Origin: JANMJD01 sp963828405 | GTDB lineage: Bacteria > Actinomycetota > Acidimicrobiia > Acidimicrobiales > Ilumatobacteraceae | Assembly (NCBI GenBank): GCA_963828405.1 | Contig: CAWHEG010000031.1 | Span: forward strand, 3,472,001-3,536,000 | Direction: 5' to 3' | DNA: 64,000 bases | Part shown: piece after piece, positions 27,426-37,689 of the stretch | How the letters are laid out: each line of letters starts with the position of its first letter | How positions within the stretch are numbered: the first letter of the stretch is position 1 | Program-made: the position numbers and the translations under genes | The notes under the pieces: generated by a model | The model's input: only the letters and a program-made list of their open reading frames with translations | Databases searched by the model: none | Told to the model about the DNA's origin: nothing

Positions 27426-27466
27426 AGCCGGGGTGGCGTACCGAATCCCGGTACGCCACCCCGGCT
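27426..27466. repeat. Perfect 18-bp inverted repeat between divergent genes
   Basis: AGCCGGGGTGGCGTACCG at 27426-27443 and its exact complement at 27449-27466 enclose a 5-base loop. It lies between the divergent starts of ppdK (27412) and the M50 gene (27501), so a terminator role is unexpected. It may be a repressor operator, a structured leader of both transcripts, or a REP-like repeat. Confidence 0.7.
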
Positions 27467-27500
27467 GGGGACCGCCGTCGCCGGACGCCGGACCCGGCGT

Positions 27501-28490
27501 ATGATCGACGGGGTGAACGTGGCCGGCCGCACCTTCCGTCGCCGGCGTCCACGGCTGCGGGTGATGGGCTTCCCCGTACGGGTCAAGCCGGGCTTCCTGG
27601 TGTTCTGTGCGCTGATCGTCGCCCTCTACGAGGGGACGCGTGGCCTGTGGTTCGCCGGTTCACTGGCCCTGCTCACCCTCACCCACGAGCTCGGCCACGC
27701 CTGGGCGGCCCGCTCGTGTGGCGCCGAGGCGGAGATCGCCCTCGACTTCATGGCCGGCTACACGTCGTTCAGCCCGTCGCAGCCGTTGAGCAACGGGCAA
27801 CGCGCCGGCATCGCCGTCGCCGGTCCCCTGGCCGAGATCGTCCCCGGGCTGGTCGCCCTGCTCGTGCTCGGGGCCAACCCGTTCTCGATCGACAGCGTGA
27901 CGGCAACCGATGCCCGGCTGGCCATCTGGTGGTCGGGGCCGATCCTCGGGCTCGTCAACCTGCTCCCGCTCGTCCCGCTCGACGGCGGGTCGATCCTCTC
28001 GGCCGGCCTCGACGGGGCCGCACCGGGGCGAGGTCGACAGTGGGCGCTGTGGTGGAGCCTGGGGGCCAGCCTGGTCGCCGTCGCCGTTGCCATGGCGGTC
28101 CCCGGCATGCGCCCGATGATCGTCTTCTTCGCCTTCCTGATCATCCTCCAGGTCCGCCAACTGCTGGCCATCCGGGCCCGCCAGGCGCGGCCGGCGACGG
28201 GACCGGTGGTCGTGGTCCGAGCGCTGCTCGACGACGGCCGGCCCCTCGAAGCCGCCCACGAAGGCTCGCGGCGCTTCGAGGTGGCGCGCGACCCGGCGCT
28301 GGCCGTCCTCGTCGCCCGCGCCGCGGCCCGACTCGGTCAGCTGGAAACGGCGATGGCCTGGCTGCAGGCCGCCGGCCATGCCACCCCCGACCCGGCCGAG
28401 GTGCTCGCCGACCTCGATCTCGAACCCGATTTCGCCGAGCTGCGCGATCGCCCGGCCGCCCGGACACTGCGCTGGTCGCTCGGCGGCTGA
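27501..28490 (+). CDS. M50 site-2-protease-like membrane metallopeptidase
   Basis: A 329-residue membrane protease of the S2P/SpoIVFB type. The zinc motif is LTHELGHAWAARSCG (HExxH form) in the second hydrophobic segment, and the third ligand is in NLLPLVPLDGGSIL. Four to five membrane segments cover residues 25-215, followed by a soluble C-terminal domain with TPR-like helices (AALGQLETAMAWLQAAGH region). The substrate is unknown, possibly an anti-sigma factor or a regulatory membrane protein. The start at ATG 27501 is plausible; a Met at residue 22 is an alternative. It has no operon partner. Confidence 0.88.
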   Translation: MIDGVNVAGRTFRRRRPRLRVMGFPVRVKPGFLVFCALIVALYEGTRGLWFAGSLALLTLTHELGHAWAARSCGAEAEIALDFMAGYTSFSPSQPLSNGQRAGIAVAGPLAEIVPGLVALLVLGANPFSIDSVTATDARLAIWWSGPILGLVNLLPLVPLDGGSILSAGLDGAAPGRGRQWALWWSLGASLVAVAVAMAVPGMRPMIVFFAFLIILQVRQLLAIRARQARPATGPVVVVRALLDDGRPLEAAHEGSRRFEVARDPALAVLVARAAARLGQLETAMAWLQAAGHATPDPAEVLADLDLEPDFAELRDRPAARTLRWSLGG

Positions 28491-28534
28491 GCCACCTCGG
28501 ACGCCGCTCCACCGGCAGCCACGGCCCGCGCCAC

Positions 28535-28936
28535 TCAGATCCGTTCGATACGCAGGATCGACGCCGCAGCGTCGAAGTCGTCGTCCTGGGTCACGACGGG
28601 AACTCCAAGGGCCAAGGCGGTCGCCGCGATCCACGAGTCGTTGGCGGGGATCCGCCGGCCCAACGCTAGCCGCAAGTCGCACCACGCGTCGACGACGAGG
28701 GCGACGTCGATGGGCACCACCCGGGCTTTCATCGCGTCGGCCAGTGTCGCCGACCTCCGCTCGGCGAGCTCGGCCGACTTCGCCAGTCGCACCCCGAGCG
28801 TCAACTCGGCAATCGTGACCACCGATACGATCGGGGCCCACTGGGCGAGCACGCCGACATCGCGATCTTCGCGGCCGATGAACACCGACGTGTCGAACAC
28901 GGCCGGCGCGGCATTGGCCGGGACTACTCGCTCCAA
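28535..28936 (-). CDS. vapC: VapC-type PIN-domain toxin
   Basis: A 133-residue PIN endoribonuclease. The acidic residues are in AVFDTSVFIGRE, VTIAELTLGV, IPANDSWIAATAL and VVTQDDDFD, so the active site is complete. It follows the vapB gene with a 13-bp overlap. As a toxin it would cleave RNA (often tRNA) when its antitoxin is degraded. This small module sits between core genes, a common place for chromosomal VapBC pairs. Confidence 0.92.
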   Translation of the reverse strand: MERVVPANAAPAVFDTSVFIGREDRDVGVLAQWAPIVSVVTIAELTLGVRLAKSAELAERRSATLADAMKARVVPIDVALVVDAWCDLRLALGRRIPANDSWIAATALALGVPVVTQDDDFDAAASILRIERI

Positions 28937-29238
28937 GGGTCGGTCATGTCATCGGTCGACTCGTCACCCAAGGCGTCGGAGAGATCGTCGGCCGTCGCCG
29001 GATCGGCGCGATGTGCCAGAACCTCTGCGGCGGTCGACCAGGTCGTCTCCGGGGCGATTCCGAGCAGTGCGTCGATGCGGCGCTGTTCGCGCAGATTCCG
29101 CAATGCGACGGTGTCGGCTGCCCGGTACCGGATCGCGTGGCGGGCCGCCTCGGACCGCGACACTCCTTCGGCCGCGGCCAACTCGTCCAACGCGGCGAGA
29201 TCGGCATCATCCAAGCGGATCGCCAACTGAGTCGTCAT
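28924..29238 (-). CDS. vapB: VapB-type ribbon-helix-helix antitoxin
   Basis: A 104-residue protein. The N-terminal RHH reads TTQLAIRLDDADLAALDELA followed by VSRSEAARHAIRYRA, and the acidic C-terminus (ALGDESTDDMTDPWSE) would bind the toxin. ATG 29238 is preferred over 29259 because the RHH strand begins there. It is expected to repress its own operon by binding upstream. It overlaps vapC. Confidence 0.9.
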   Translation of the reverse strand: MTTQLAIRLDDADLAALDELAAAEGVSRSEAARHAIRYRAADTVALRNLREQRRIDALLGIAPETTWSTAAEVLAHRADPATADDLSDALGDESTDDMTDPWSE

Positions 29239-29296
29239 GCGATCATCATAGCATTGCATGACAGCCTGATCGAAGCACAGAGTAGGCGACTCTGGA

Positions 29297-30607
29297 TCAC
29301 CACCCGAGGCGGGCGGCGACCTCCCCGAGCAACGAGGCGATCGGCACGCGGACCTGCTCGGTGGTGTCGCGATCGCGGATGGTCACCGCGTCGTCGTCCA
29401 GCGAATCGAAGTCGACCGTGACGCACAACGGGGTGCCGACCTCGTCCTGGCGGCGGTACCGCCGGCCGATCGACTGGGTGTCGTCGTAGTCGACCATGTA
29501 CCGATCGGCGAGCGAGGCGAACACCCGCCGGGCGAGCGGCGTGAGCGTCTCCTTCTTCGACAGCGGCAACACGGCCACCGTGTACGGGGCGAGGCGCGGA
29601 TGCAGCCGCAGGATCGTGCGGGCCTCGCCCCCGACGATGTCCTCGTCGTAGGCGGCGAGGAGAAAGGCGGCCATCGTGCGGGTCGCCCCGGCGGCCGGCT
29701 CGATGACGTAGGGCACGTAGCGTTCGTTGTTGGCCTGGTCGAAGTAGTCGAGCTTCTCACCGGAGTGCGCCGCATGGGCGTTCAAATCGAAGTCGGTGCG
29801 CTGGGCGACGCCCTCGAGCTCGCCCCAGCCCCACGGGAACATGAACTCGATGTCCGACGTCCCCGTCGAGTAGTGGCTCAGCTCGTCGGCCTCGTGCGCC
29901 CTCAGGCGCAGCATCGAGGCCGGGATGCCCAGGTCGATGTACCAGTTCAGCCGTTGCTCGCACCAGTACTCGTACCACTTCGGGCCGTCGGCCGGGGGCA
30001 CGAAGAACTCCAGCTCCATCTGCTCGAACTCGCGGGTGCGGAAGATGAAGTTGCCCGGCGTGATCTCGTTGCGAAAGCTCTTGCCGACCTGGGCGATGCC
30101 GAACGGCGGCTTCTTGCGGCTGGTCTGGAGCACGTTGGCGAAGTTGAGGAACATCCCCTGGGCCGTCTCGGGACGCAGATAGACCTCGGCGCCCGCCCCC
30201 TCGATCGGACCGGCGTGGGTCTTGAACATCAGGTTGAACGCCCGGGCCTCGGTGAGGGTGCCCGTCCTGCCGCAGCTCGGGCAGGTGTGCGGGTCGTCGA
30301 GGTGGTCCTCGCGGAACCGCTCCTTGCAGTTCGTGCAGTCGACCAGCGGATCGGCGAACGTCGCCAAGTGGCCGCTGGCCTCCCACACCGCGGGCGGTGA
30401 GAGGATCGACGCGTCGATCAGCACCACGTCGTCGCGCTGCTGGACCATCGAGCGCACCCAGGCATCCTTGACGTTGCGGAGCATCAGCGAACCGAGCGGC
30501 CCGTAGTCGTAGCTCGAGCGGAAACCGCCGTAGATCTCGGCGGACGGGTAGACGAATCCACGACGCTTGGCGAGGTTGACGATCTGGTCGAGCTCGGTCG
30601 CTGGCAT
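29297..30607 (-). CDS. glyQS: Glycyl-tRNA synthetase (single-chain alpha2 type)
   Basis: A class II synthetase of 436 residues that charges tRNA-Gly. Motif 1 region: GFVYPSAEIYGGFRSSYDYG. A zinc-like knuckle is present in DCTNCKERF and CPSCGRTG. Motif 2 is FRNEITPGNFIFRTREFEQM, and motif 3 lies near AGATRTMAAFLLAAYDED. The anticodon-binding domain follows (PRLAPYTVAVLPLSKKE). This is the eukaryotic/actinobacterial type, not the alpha/beta type. No frameshift is seen. It is divergent from a lipoprotein gene. Confidence 0.96.
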   Translation of the reverse strand: MPATELDQIVNLAKRRGFVYPSAEIYGGFRSSYDYGPLGSLMLRNVKDAWVRSMVQQRDDVVLIDASILSPPAVWEASGHLATFADPLVDCTNCKERFREDHLDDPHTCPSCGRTGTLTEARAFNLMFKTHAGPIEGAGAEVYLRPETAQGMFLNFANVLQTSRKKPPFGIAQVGKSFRNEITPGNFIFRTREFEQMELEFFVPPADGPKWYEYWCEQRLNWYIDLGIPASMLRLRAHEADELSHYSTGTSDIEFMFPWGWGELEGVAQRTDFDLNAHAAHSGEKLDYFDQANNERYVPYVIEPAAGATRTMAAFLLAAYDEDIVGGEARTILRLHPRLAPYTVAVLPLSKKETLTPLARRVFASLADRYMVDYDDTQSIGRRYRRQDEVGTPLCVTVDFDSLDDDAVTIRDRDTTEQVRVPIASLLGEVAARLGW

Positions 30608-30687
30608 AGGCCCGACAGGCTAGAGGTCGCGGGCGGTGACCGACCTTGCCGTTTCCGGTGCACGCCCACGTGGAATGCTGGACGGTG

Positions 30688-31512
30688 ATGGTCCCCCGTC
30701 CACTCCTGATCGTCACACCCTGCCTGATCACCCTCGCCCTCGGGGCCTGCGGCGGCAGCGATTCGCCCTCGGCTCTGGTCACCGAACCACCGGGCGCCAC
30801 CCTGGTCGGCACGCTGCCCCCCGGGACGATCCCCACGGACATCACCCTCCCGCCGGCGACCTCGGTGCCCACCACTCCGGCCACCGAGGCGACCACCTCG
30901 ACCGCCCCACCGACCCTGCCGACCCTGCCCCCGACGACTACGGCGACCACGGTCGATCCGGCCAACGAACTGCTGCTCAGCGCGGTCGGCCTCGGCCCGC
31001 ACGCCTTCGGCACGAGCGTCGACGCCGTCCTCGGCGACCTCGAAGGTCGGTTCGGCGCTCCCGGCAGCGACGACAGCCTGACGTTCGTCAGCACGGCGGG
31101 CGACTACATCAGCGACGACGGGTGCTGCAGCTTCGTCGCCCCGGTCGGGCGGACCGTCTGCTGGCCCAACGGCCTGTGCGCCACGTTCGCCGGATCGACA
31201 TCCGAGAGCCTCGGATTCGTCGGCTGGCGCTACGGCGACGACGAGTTCTCCAGCCTCCACTCGGCGGCGGGGATCACCCTCGGCAGCCGGTGGGCCGACT
31301 TCCTCGCCGACATGAACGTCTTCCCCGGCGGCTGCTACACCGTCGGAGGTGGCACCACCGCGGACGGGATCGAGCTCGTCCTCCAGGGCGGTGACTTCGA
31401 GGTCGTCGGCGACGACGGCTCGTTCACCCCGGTGCTGCCGGCGACCGAGAGCGTGACCGTGATCGGGATGGCGGCCGGCGACGAGGTCGTCGACCTGGCG
31501 TCGGACTGCTGA
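30688..31512 (+). CDS. Secreted lipoprotein with Thr/Pro linker, unknown function
   Basis: A 274-residue protein with a lipoprotein signal ending in LALGAC. A roughly 65-residue Thr/Pro/Ala-rich linker (TSVPTTPATEATTSTAPP) follows, then a globular domain from NELLLSAVGLGPHAFG with pairs of Cys (DDGCCSFVA, TVCWPNGLCA, GGCYTVG, final SDC). This layout, linker plus disulfide-rich domain, recurs in acidimicrobial envelope proteins, but the function is unknown. ATG 30688 is the start that gives a normal signal peptide. Confidence 0.7.
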   Translation: MVPRPLLIVTPCLITLALGACGGSDSPSALVTEPPGATLVGTLPPGTIPTDITLPPATSVPTTPATEATTSTAPPTLPTLPPTTTATTVDPANELLLSAVGLGPHAFGTSVDAVLGDLEGRFGAPGSDDSLTFVSTAGDYISDDGCCSFVAPVGRTVCWPNGLCATFAGSTSESLGFVGWRYGDDEFSSLHSAAGITLGSRWADFLADMNVFPGGCYTVGGGTTADGIELVLQGGDFEVVGDDGSFTPVLPATESVTVIGMAAGDEVVDLASDC

Positions 31513-31527
31513 GCGGGCGCCCGCCCG

Positions 31528-32538
31528 TCACGAGACGGCCAGCGCGGCCACCGCAGATCCCCGGGCCCCGGCCATGTCGAGGTCGGGCACGAGGGCGAAC
31601 CCGGCGGTCGCCTGTTCGGCGCGCAGCAGCGTGTGCCGGCGAACCGTGGCCAGGAACCAGTCGCGGAACTCGGGGGCCGCCTCGACCACTCCCCCGCCGA
31701 CGAAGTAGGCGTCGGGGTCGAGGAAGTTGGCCGCGATCGTGAACAGCGCGCCGAGCGCCTTGGCCTGCTGCTCGAAGACCATGCGGGCCAGCTCGTCACC
31801 CCGTTCACCCAGGCCGCGCACCTTCTTCGCCGCCTCCGCCGGGTCGACACCGACCAGCGGATGCTCGGGATAGCGCTCCAACCAGTAGGGCAACAGGTTG
31901 CGACGGATGCCGGTCAGCGATGCGACGCTCTCGACGTCGCCGACGAACCCGCAGTTGCACACCGGCATCTCCTGGCCTGGGCCGAGCAGACCCTGCACGG
32001 GGATGTGCACGTGGCCGAGCTCACCGGCCATGCCCGCCGCTCCCTTGACGATCCGGCCCTGCTCGATCACCCCGCCGCCCAGCCCCGTGCCGACGATGGC
32101 GGACACCGACGACCGCGACCCGCCGACCGCGCCGAAGTACACGTGGTGGGCGTAGAGAGCAGCGGCGTTGCCGTCGTTGGAGTAGACCACGGGCAGCCCG
32201 GCGCGCCGTTCCAGGGCGCCGCGGATGTCGAAGCCCCGCCAGCCGGCGTGGCCCAGGTTGGTCCCGCCGAGCACCGACAGGACGCCGTTGGCGCTGGCCG
32301 GCCCGGGTGTGTCGAGGCCGATCGTGCGTACCGACGAACGATCGACACCGGCGGTCGACAGCCCGAGGTCCATCGCCTCGATCAATGCCTCCACCGCCCG
32401 CTCGGGACCTTCGGTCACCCGGCTGGGCACCTCGAGCATCCGGTCGATCAGGAACCGGCCATCGACGTCCATCACGGTGACGTTGTTGCTCGTGCCGCCG
32501 TTGTCGATCCCGACGACGACGAAGGGCTGGGTGGTCAT
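31528..32538 (-). CDS. ROK-family sugar kinase
   Basis: 336 residues. The phosphate-binding loop is in VVGIDNGGTSNNVTVMDVDG, the catalytic Asp in VVYSNDGNAAALYAHH, and the second glycine loop in AIVGTGLGGGVIEQG. The ROK block GELGHVHIPV is present. The zinc site is partly lost: CNCGFVGDVES has Asp where the family usually has Cys. Likely an ATP-dependent glucokinase or related hexokinase; the sugar cannot be told from sequence. It is convergent with the lipoprotein gene. Confidence 0.88.
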   Translation of the reverse strand: MTTQPFVVVGIDNGGTSNNVTVMDVDGRFLIDRMLEVPSRVTEGPERAVEALIEAMDLGLSTAGVDRSSVRTIGLDTPGPASANGVLSVLGGTNLGHAGWRGFDIRGALERRAGLPVVYSNDGNAAALYAHHVYFGAVGGSRSSVSAIVGTGLGGGVIEQGRIVKGAAGMAGELGHVHIPVQGLLGPGQEMPVCNCGFVGDVESVASLTGIRRNLLPYWLERYPEHPLVGVDPAEAAKKVRGLGERGDELARMVFEQQAKALGALFTIAANFLDPDAYFVGGGVVEAAPEFRDWFLATVRRHTLLRAEQATAGFALVPDLDMAGARGSAVAALAVS

Positions 32539-32603
32539 CGTTCCTCCTCCGGGGGCGCCAGCCTAGGCATTCCTGTCCGAGCGTCGAGCAGGCGGCGGGG
32601 AGG

Positions 32604-33320
32604 TCAGCCCGGCTCGAACATCGCGACGGTCCGCAACCGGCGCTCGAGGTGGTGCTCGAGCGCCCGGGTGGCGAGGTGCCCGACCTCGGCCGCCGCCGAC
32701 CCGGCCGGCTCGTCGAGCGCGGCGTTGAGGCTGCCGCCGAGGATCAGGCGCATGATCCGCAGCGCCTCGGGCGAGATCGTCACGCCCCGCCGGCAGTTGC
32801 GACAGAGCACCCCGCCCTCCCCCGTGTCGAAGGCGACGAGCCCCTCGACCGCGGCGCAGCTCACGCAGGCGTCGAGTTGCGGACGGACGCCCTCGCCGGC
32901 GAGCAGCTTCCAGAAGAAGGCGGGCACGACCAGCGGCGACGGGCGGGTCTCGAGCGTCCGTAAGGCCCCGACCAGCATCCGGTAGACCGCCGGCGCGGGT
33001 TCGCGGTCGGGGGTCAGCTGGTCGACGGCTTCGAGCAGGGCGATGCCCTGGGTGAGCAGATCGAGCTCGCCGAGCAGCGGGCCCCGCGAGTCGATCGACT
33101 CGGCCTGACTGACGATGTCGAGCTCGCGCCCCTGGTACATCAACAGGCTGACGTGACAGAGCGGTTCGAGCCGTCCACCGAAGCGGCTCCTCGTCTTGCG
33201 CACCCCCTTGGCCACGGCGCGGACCTTGCCGTGCTCGGCGGTCATGATCACCACGATCCGGTCGGCCTCACCCAGCTTGTACGTGCGCAGCACCACCCCG
33301 GTGTCGCGGTACAGGCTCAC
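32604..33320 (-). CDS. recO: DNA repair protein RecO
   Basis: 238 residues. The N-terminal OB fold starts LYRDTGVVLRTYKLGEADRI with VRAVAKGVRKTRSRFGGRLE. The C-terminal zinc site has LDACVSCAAVEG and VLCRNCRRG. RecO loads RecA on SSB-coated DNA with RecR in the RecFOR pathway. It lies between glyQS and uppS, a common bacterial neighbourhood. The ATG start gives the family's N-terminus. Confidence 0.95.
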   Translation of the reverse strand: MSLYRDTGVVLRTYKLGEADRIVVIMTAEHGKVRAVAKGVRKTRSRFGGRLEPLCHVSLLMYQGRELDIVSQAESIDSRGPLLGELDLLTQGIALLEAVDQLTPDREPAPAVYRMLVGALRTLETRPSPLVVPAFFWKLLAGEGVRPQLDACVSCAAVEGLVAFDTGEGGVLCRNCRRGVTISPEALRIMRLILGGSLNAALDEPAGSAAAEVGHLATRALEHHLERRLRTVAMFEPG

Positions 33321-33350
33321 GACCGCGTCCTCACGGCGGCGAGGCGCCGG

Positions 33351-34076
33351 TCACGTGTCGATCCCCCCGAACCGCCGGTTGCGCTCCTGGAACTCGCGGA
33401 TCGCGTCGGCGAGGTGCTCCTTGCGGAAATCGGGCCACAACGTCGGCGTGAACACCAGCTCGGAGTAAGCCAGCTCCCACAGCAGGAAGTTGGAGATGCG
33501 GTACTCCCCGCTGGTGCGCACGACCAGGTCCGGGTCGGGCATGTCGGGGTAGTAGAAGTACTTGCGCAGGTTCTTCTCGGTGATGTCATCGGCCTTGGCG
33601 CCGTCCTCGACCATCCGGCGTACGGCGTCGAGGATCTCGGCCCGCCCGCCGTAGTTGAAGGCGAAGGTGAGGGTCATCGTCCGGTTGCCCTTGGTGAGCG
33701 CCATCGACTCGTCCTGCTCGCGCATCAGCTTGCGCGGCACCCGCCAGTCACGCCGTCCGGCGAAGCGGATCCGCACCCCCTGGGCGTGGAGCACCGTGCG
33801 CCGTCTGGTGAGGATCTCCCGGTTGAAGTTCATCAGGAAGCGGACCTCGTCGATCGGCCGCTTCCAGTTCTCGGTCGAGAAGGCGTAGACGGTGAGCCAC
33901 TTCACGCCGAGCTCGAGCGCCCCCTCGACGACGTCCCACAGCGCCTCCTCACCGGCCGCATGACCCTGGGTGCGCTTGAGGCCGCGCCGCTGCGCCCAGC
34001 GGCCGTTGCCGTCCATCACGCAGGCGATGTGCGCCGGGACCTTGTTCACATCGATCCCCGACATCCAGTCACTCAC
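33351..34076 (-). CDS. uppS: Isoprenyl diphosphate synthase (UppS-type)
   Basis: 241 residues. Makes the polyprenyl diphosphate carrier for peptidoglycan and wall polymers by cis-condensation. The catalytic Asp is in CVMDGNGRWAQRRGLKRTQG, followed by YAFSTENWKRP, and the C-terminal substrate-binding motif is PDLVVRTSGEYRISNFLLWE. The start may be ATG 34076 or the Met at residue 5. It is next to recO, 30 bp apart, and probably co-transcribed. Confidence 0.95.
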   Translation of the reverse strand: MSDWMSGIDVNKVPAHIACVMDGNGRWAQRRGLKRTQGHAAGEEALWDVVEGALELGVKWLTVYAFSTENWKRPIDEVRFLMNFNREILTRRRTVLHAQGVRIRFAGRRDWRVPRKLMREQDESMALTKGNRTMTLTFAFNYGGRAEILDAVRRMVEDGAKADDITEKNLRKYFYYPDMPDPDLVVRTSGEYRISNFLLWELAYSELVFTPTLWPDFRKEHLADAIREFQERNRRFGGIDT

Positions 34077-34111
34077 CCGCTCGACAGTACCCCCGGTAGG
34101 GTCGGGAACCG

Positions 34112-35998
<1,887 letters not shown>

Positions 35999-36018
35999 CG
36001 TCGCGTTACTGTGCGCCG

Positions 36019-36810
36019 ATGGTCGGAACCACCACGCCGCATGCCGACCGGCCGCTCGTGTCGGTCGAGGTGATCGGCGCCGTGGCGACGATCACGCTCG
36101 ACTCGCCGGCCAACCGCAACGCCCTCTCCTGGCGGCTGGTCGACGACCTCCATCTCGCCCTCGACCGGGCCGAGCAACTCGACGTCCGGGCGATCGTGCT
36201 CGCCCACACCCCGCCCGTGTTCTGCGCCGGCATGGATCTTGGCGAGCGCATCGATGGCACGGCCGTACAGGCCCACGAGACGTCGACCGCCTTCGTGCGC
36301 GCCCTCGAGCGCCTCGAGGCCGCGACGGCGCCGACGATCGCCCGGGTCGAAGGACCGGTGCGGGCCGGTGGCGTCGGCCTGATGGCGGCCTGCGACCTGA
36401 TCGTCGTGCGCCCCGACGTCGACTTCGCCTTCACGGAGGTGCGCCTCGGCCTGACACCGGCGATCATCTCCGTGCCGATCCTGCGGCGCGTCGCCTGGTC
36501 GGCCGTCGCCCCGGCCTTCCTCACCGGCGAACGCTTCGACGCCGCGTCGGCCAGGTCGATCGGGCTGGTCACCCATGTCGCCGACGACGTGGCGGCGACG
36601 GTCGCGGCCCTCGTCGCCGGCATCCTCGCCGGAGGTCCGGGCGCGGTCGCCACGACAAAGCGGCTGCTCAGGGCCGGTGGCCCGGCGGACTATGCGTCGA
36701 TGCGGGCGTTGTCGGACGAGTTGTTCGCCTCACCCGAGGGTGTGGAGGGGATGCGCTCGTTCCTCGAACGGCGACCGCCATCGTGGGCGCCCGCCGACCC
36801 GGCGGGCTAG
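36019..36810 (+). CDS. Enoyl-CoA hydratase/isomerase-family protein
   Basis: 263 residues with the crotonase fold. The CoA and oxyanion regions are NRNALSWRLVDDLH, VFCAGMDLGERI and VRAGGVGLMAACDLIVV. Of the two Glu residues of true hydratases, the one in FTEVRLGLTPA is present, but the other (in GGGCEL of the rat enzyme) is Gly here. It may therefore catalyse isomerisation or another CoA reaction. It is 20 bp downstream of dinG and overlaps the response-regulator gene by 4 bp at the 3' end. Confidence 0.85.
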   Translation: MVGTTTPHADRPLVSVEVIGAVATITLDSPANRNALSWRLVDDLHLALDRAEQLDVRAIVLAHTPPVFCAGMDLGERIDGTAVQAHETSTAFVRALERLEAATAPTIARVEGPVRAGGVGLMAACDLIVVRPDVDFAFTEVRLGLTPAIISVPILRRVAWSAVAPAFLTGERFDAASARSIGLVTHVADDVAATVAALVAGILAGGPGAVATTKRLLRAGGPADYASMRALSDELFASPEGVEGMRSFLERRPPSWAPADPAG

Positions 36811-37496
36811 CCCTGCAGCCGGTAGCCGATCCCGCGCACCGTGACGATCAGGCGCGGATCCTCGGGCGAATCCTCGACCTTGACCCGCAACCGGCGCACG
36901 TGGGCATCGACCAGGCGGCTGTCGCCGAGGTACTCGTAGCCCCACACCCGCTCGAGCAGCTGGTCACGGGACAGGACCATCCCGGTGTGGTCGGCGAACT
37001 CGCACAGCAGGTTGAACTCGGTCTTGGTCAGGCTCACCTCGTGGCCCGCCTTGAGCACGACGCCCTGCTCGCGACGCAGCTCGACGTCGCCGAACATCTG
37101 CGACCTCGCGGCGGACGTGGGCACGTTCTCGTGCAGCCGGACCCGGCGCAGGTGGGCCCGGATCCGGGCGGCCAGCTCCTTGGGGACGACCGGTTTGGTG
37201 ACGTAGTCGTCGGCCCCCGCCTCGAGGCCGGCGACCATGTCATAGGTGTCCGTCTGGGCGGTCACGATGATGATCGGCACGATCGACCGGGCGCGCATCG
37301 CCCGACAGACCTCGAAGCCCGACAGGTCGGGCAGCCGCAGGTCGAGCAGCACGAGGTCGGGTTCCTTCGCCTCGAAGGCGGCCAGCCCGCTGCGTCCGTC
37401 GGGCGACTCACGGACCTCGTAACCCTCGTCCTCGAGGGCGAGACGCAGAGCGAGGCGGATCTGGTCGTCATCCTCGATGAACAGCAGGGAGTGCAA
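36807..37496 (-). CDS. OmpR/MtrA-like response regulator
   Basis: 229 residues. Receiver: acidic FIEDDDQIR, phospho-acceptor Asp in VLLDLRLPDLSG, IIVTAQ, and Lys in DDYVTKPV. A winged-helix DNA-binding domain follows (SLTKTEFNLLCEFADHTGMV, DQLLERVWGY, VRRLRVKVE, VRGIGYRL). The start is probably TTG 37496, with GAGG six bases upstream; no ATG is well placed. It is divergent from the histidine kinase gene. By homology and the GerMN neighbour, the system corresponds to MtrA-MtrB-LpqB of actinomycetes, which control cell wall and division genes. Confidence 0.9.
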   Translation of the reverse strand: MHSLLFIEDDDQIRLALRLALEDEGYEVRESPDGRSGLAAFEAKEPDLVLLDLRLPDLSGFEVCRAMRARSIVPIIIVTAQTDTYDMVAGLEAGADDYVTKPVVPKELAARIRAHLRRVRLHENVPTSAARSQMFGDVELRREQGVVLKAGHEVSLTKTEFNLLCEFADHTGMVLSRDQLLERVWGYEYLGDSRLVDAHVRRLRVKVEDSPEDPRLIVTVRGIGYRLQG

Positions 37497-37689
37497 CGGT
37501 GACCTCGGTTCGGTGATTGTTACCCAAAGCGCGCAATCTAAGCGTTGGCCCGTCACAAACCTCGACCATCATTGCAGATGTTCACGCTGCCCCGGTGAGG
37601 TGCCTTCCTCCCCCTGGCGCCTCACCGGACAGCGTGGAGCAATCGCCCGGCGTGCCCGCCTCCCGTCCGATCTCCGTCGAGGATCCCCG
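37497..37689. promoter_or_regulatory. Divergent promoter region of the two-component system, with a hairpin
   Basis: This 193-bp space separates the regulator and kinase starts. CCGGTGAGG is followed about 20 bases later by its complement CCTCACCGG (within 37593-37630), a stem that extends to 13 bp with one mismatch. It could act as an operator for autoregulation or as a structured 5' leader of the kinase transcript. Confidence 0.5.

Noticed and set aside
24890..27427. An 845-residue plus-strand frame opposite ppdK
   Set aside because: It is the exact antisense shadow of a full-length, motif-complete ppdK and has low-complexity composition.
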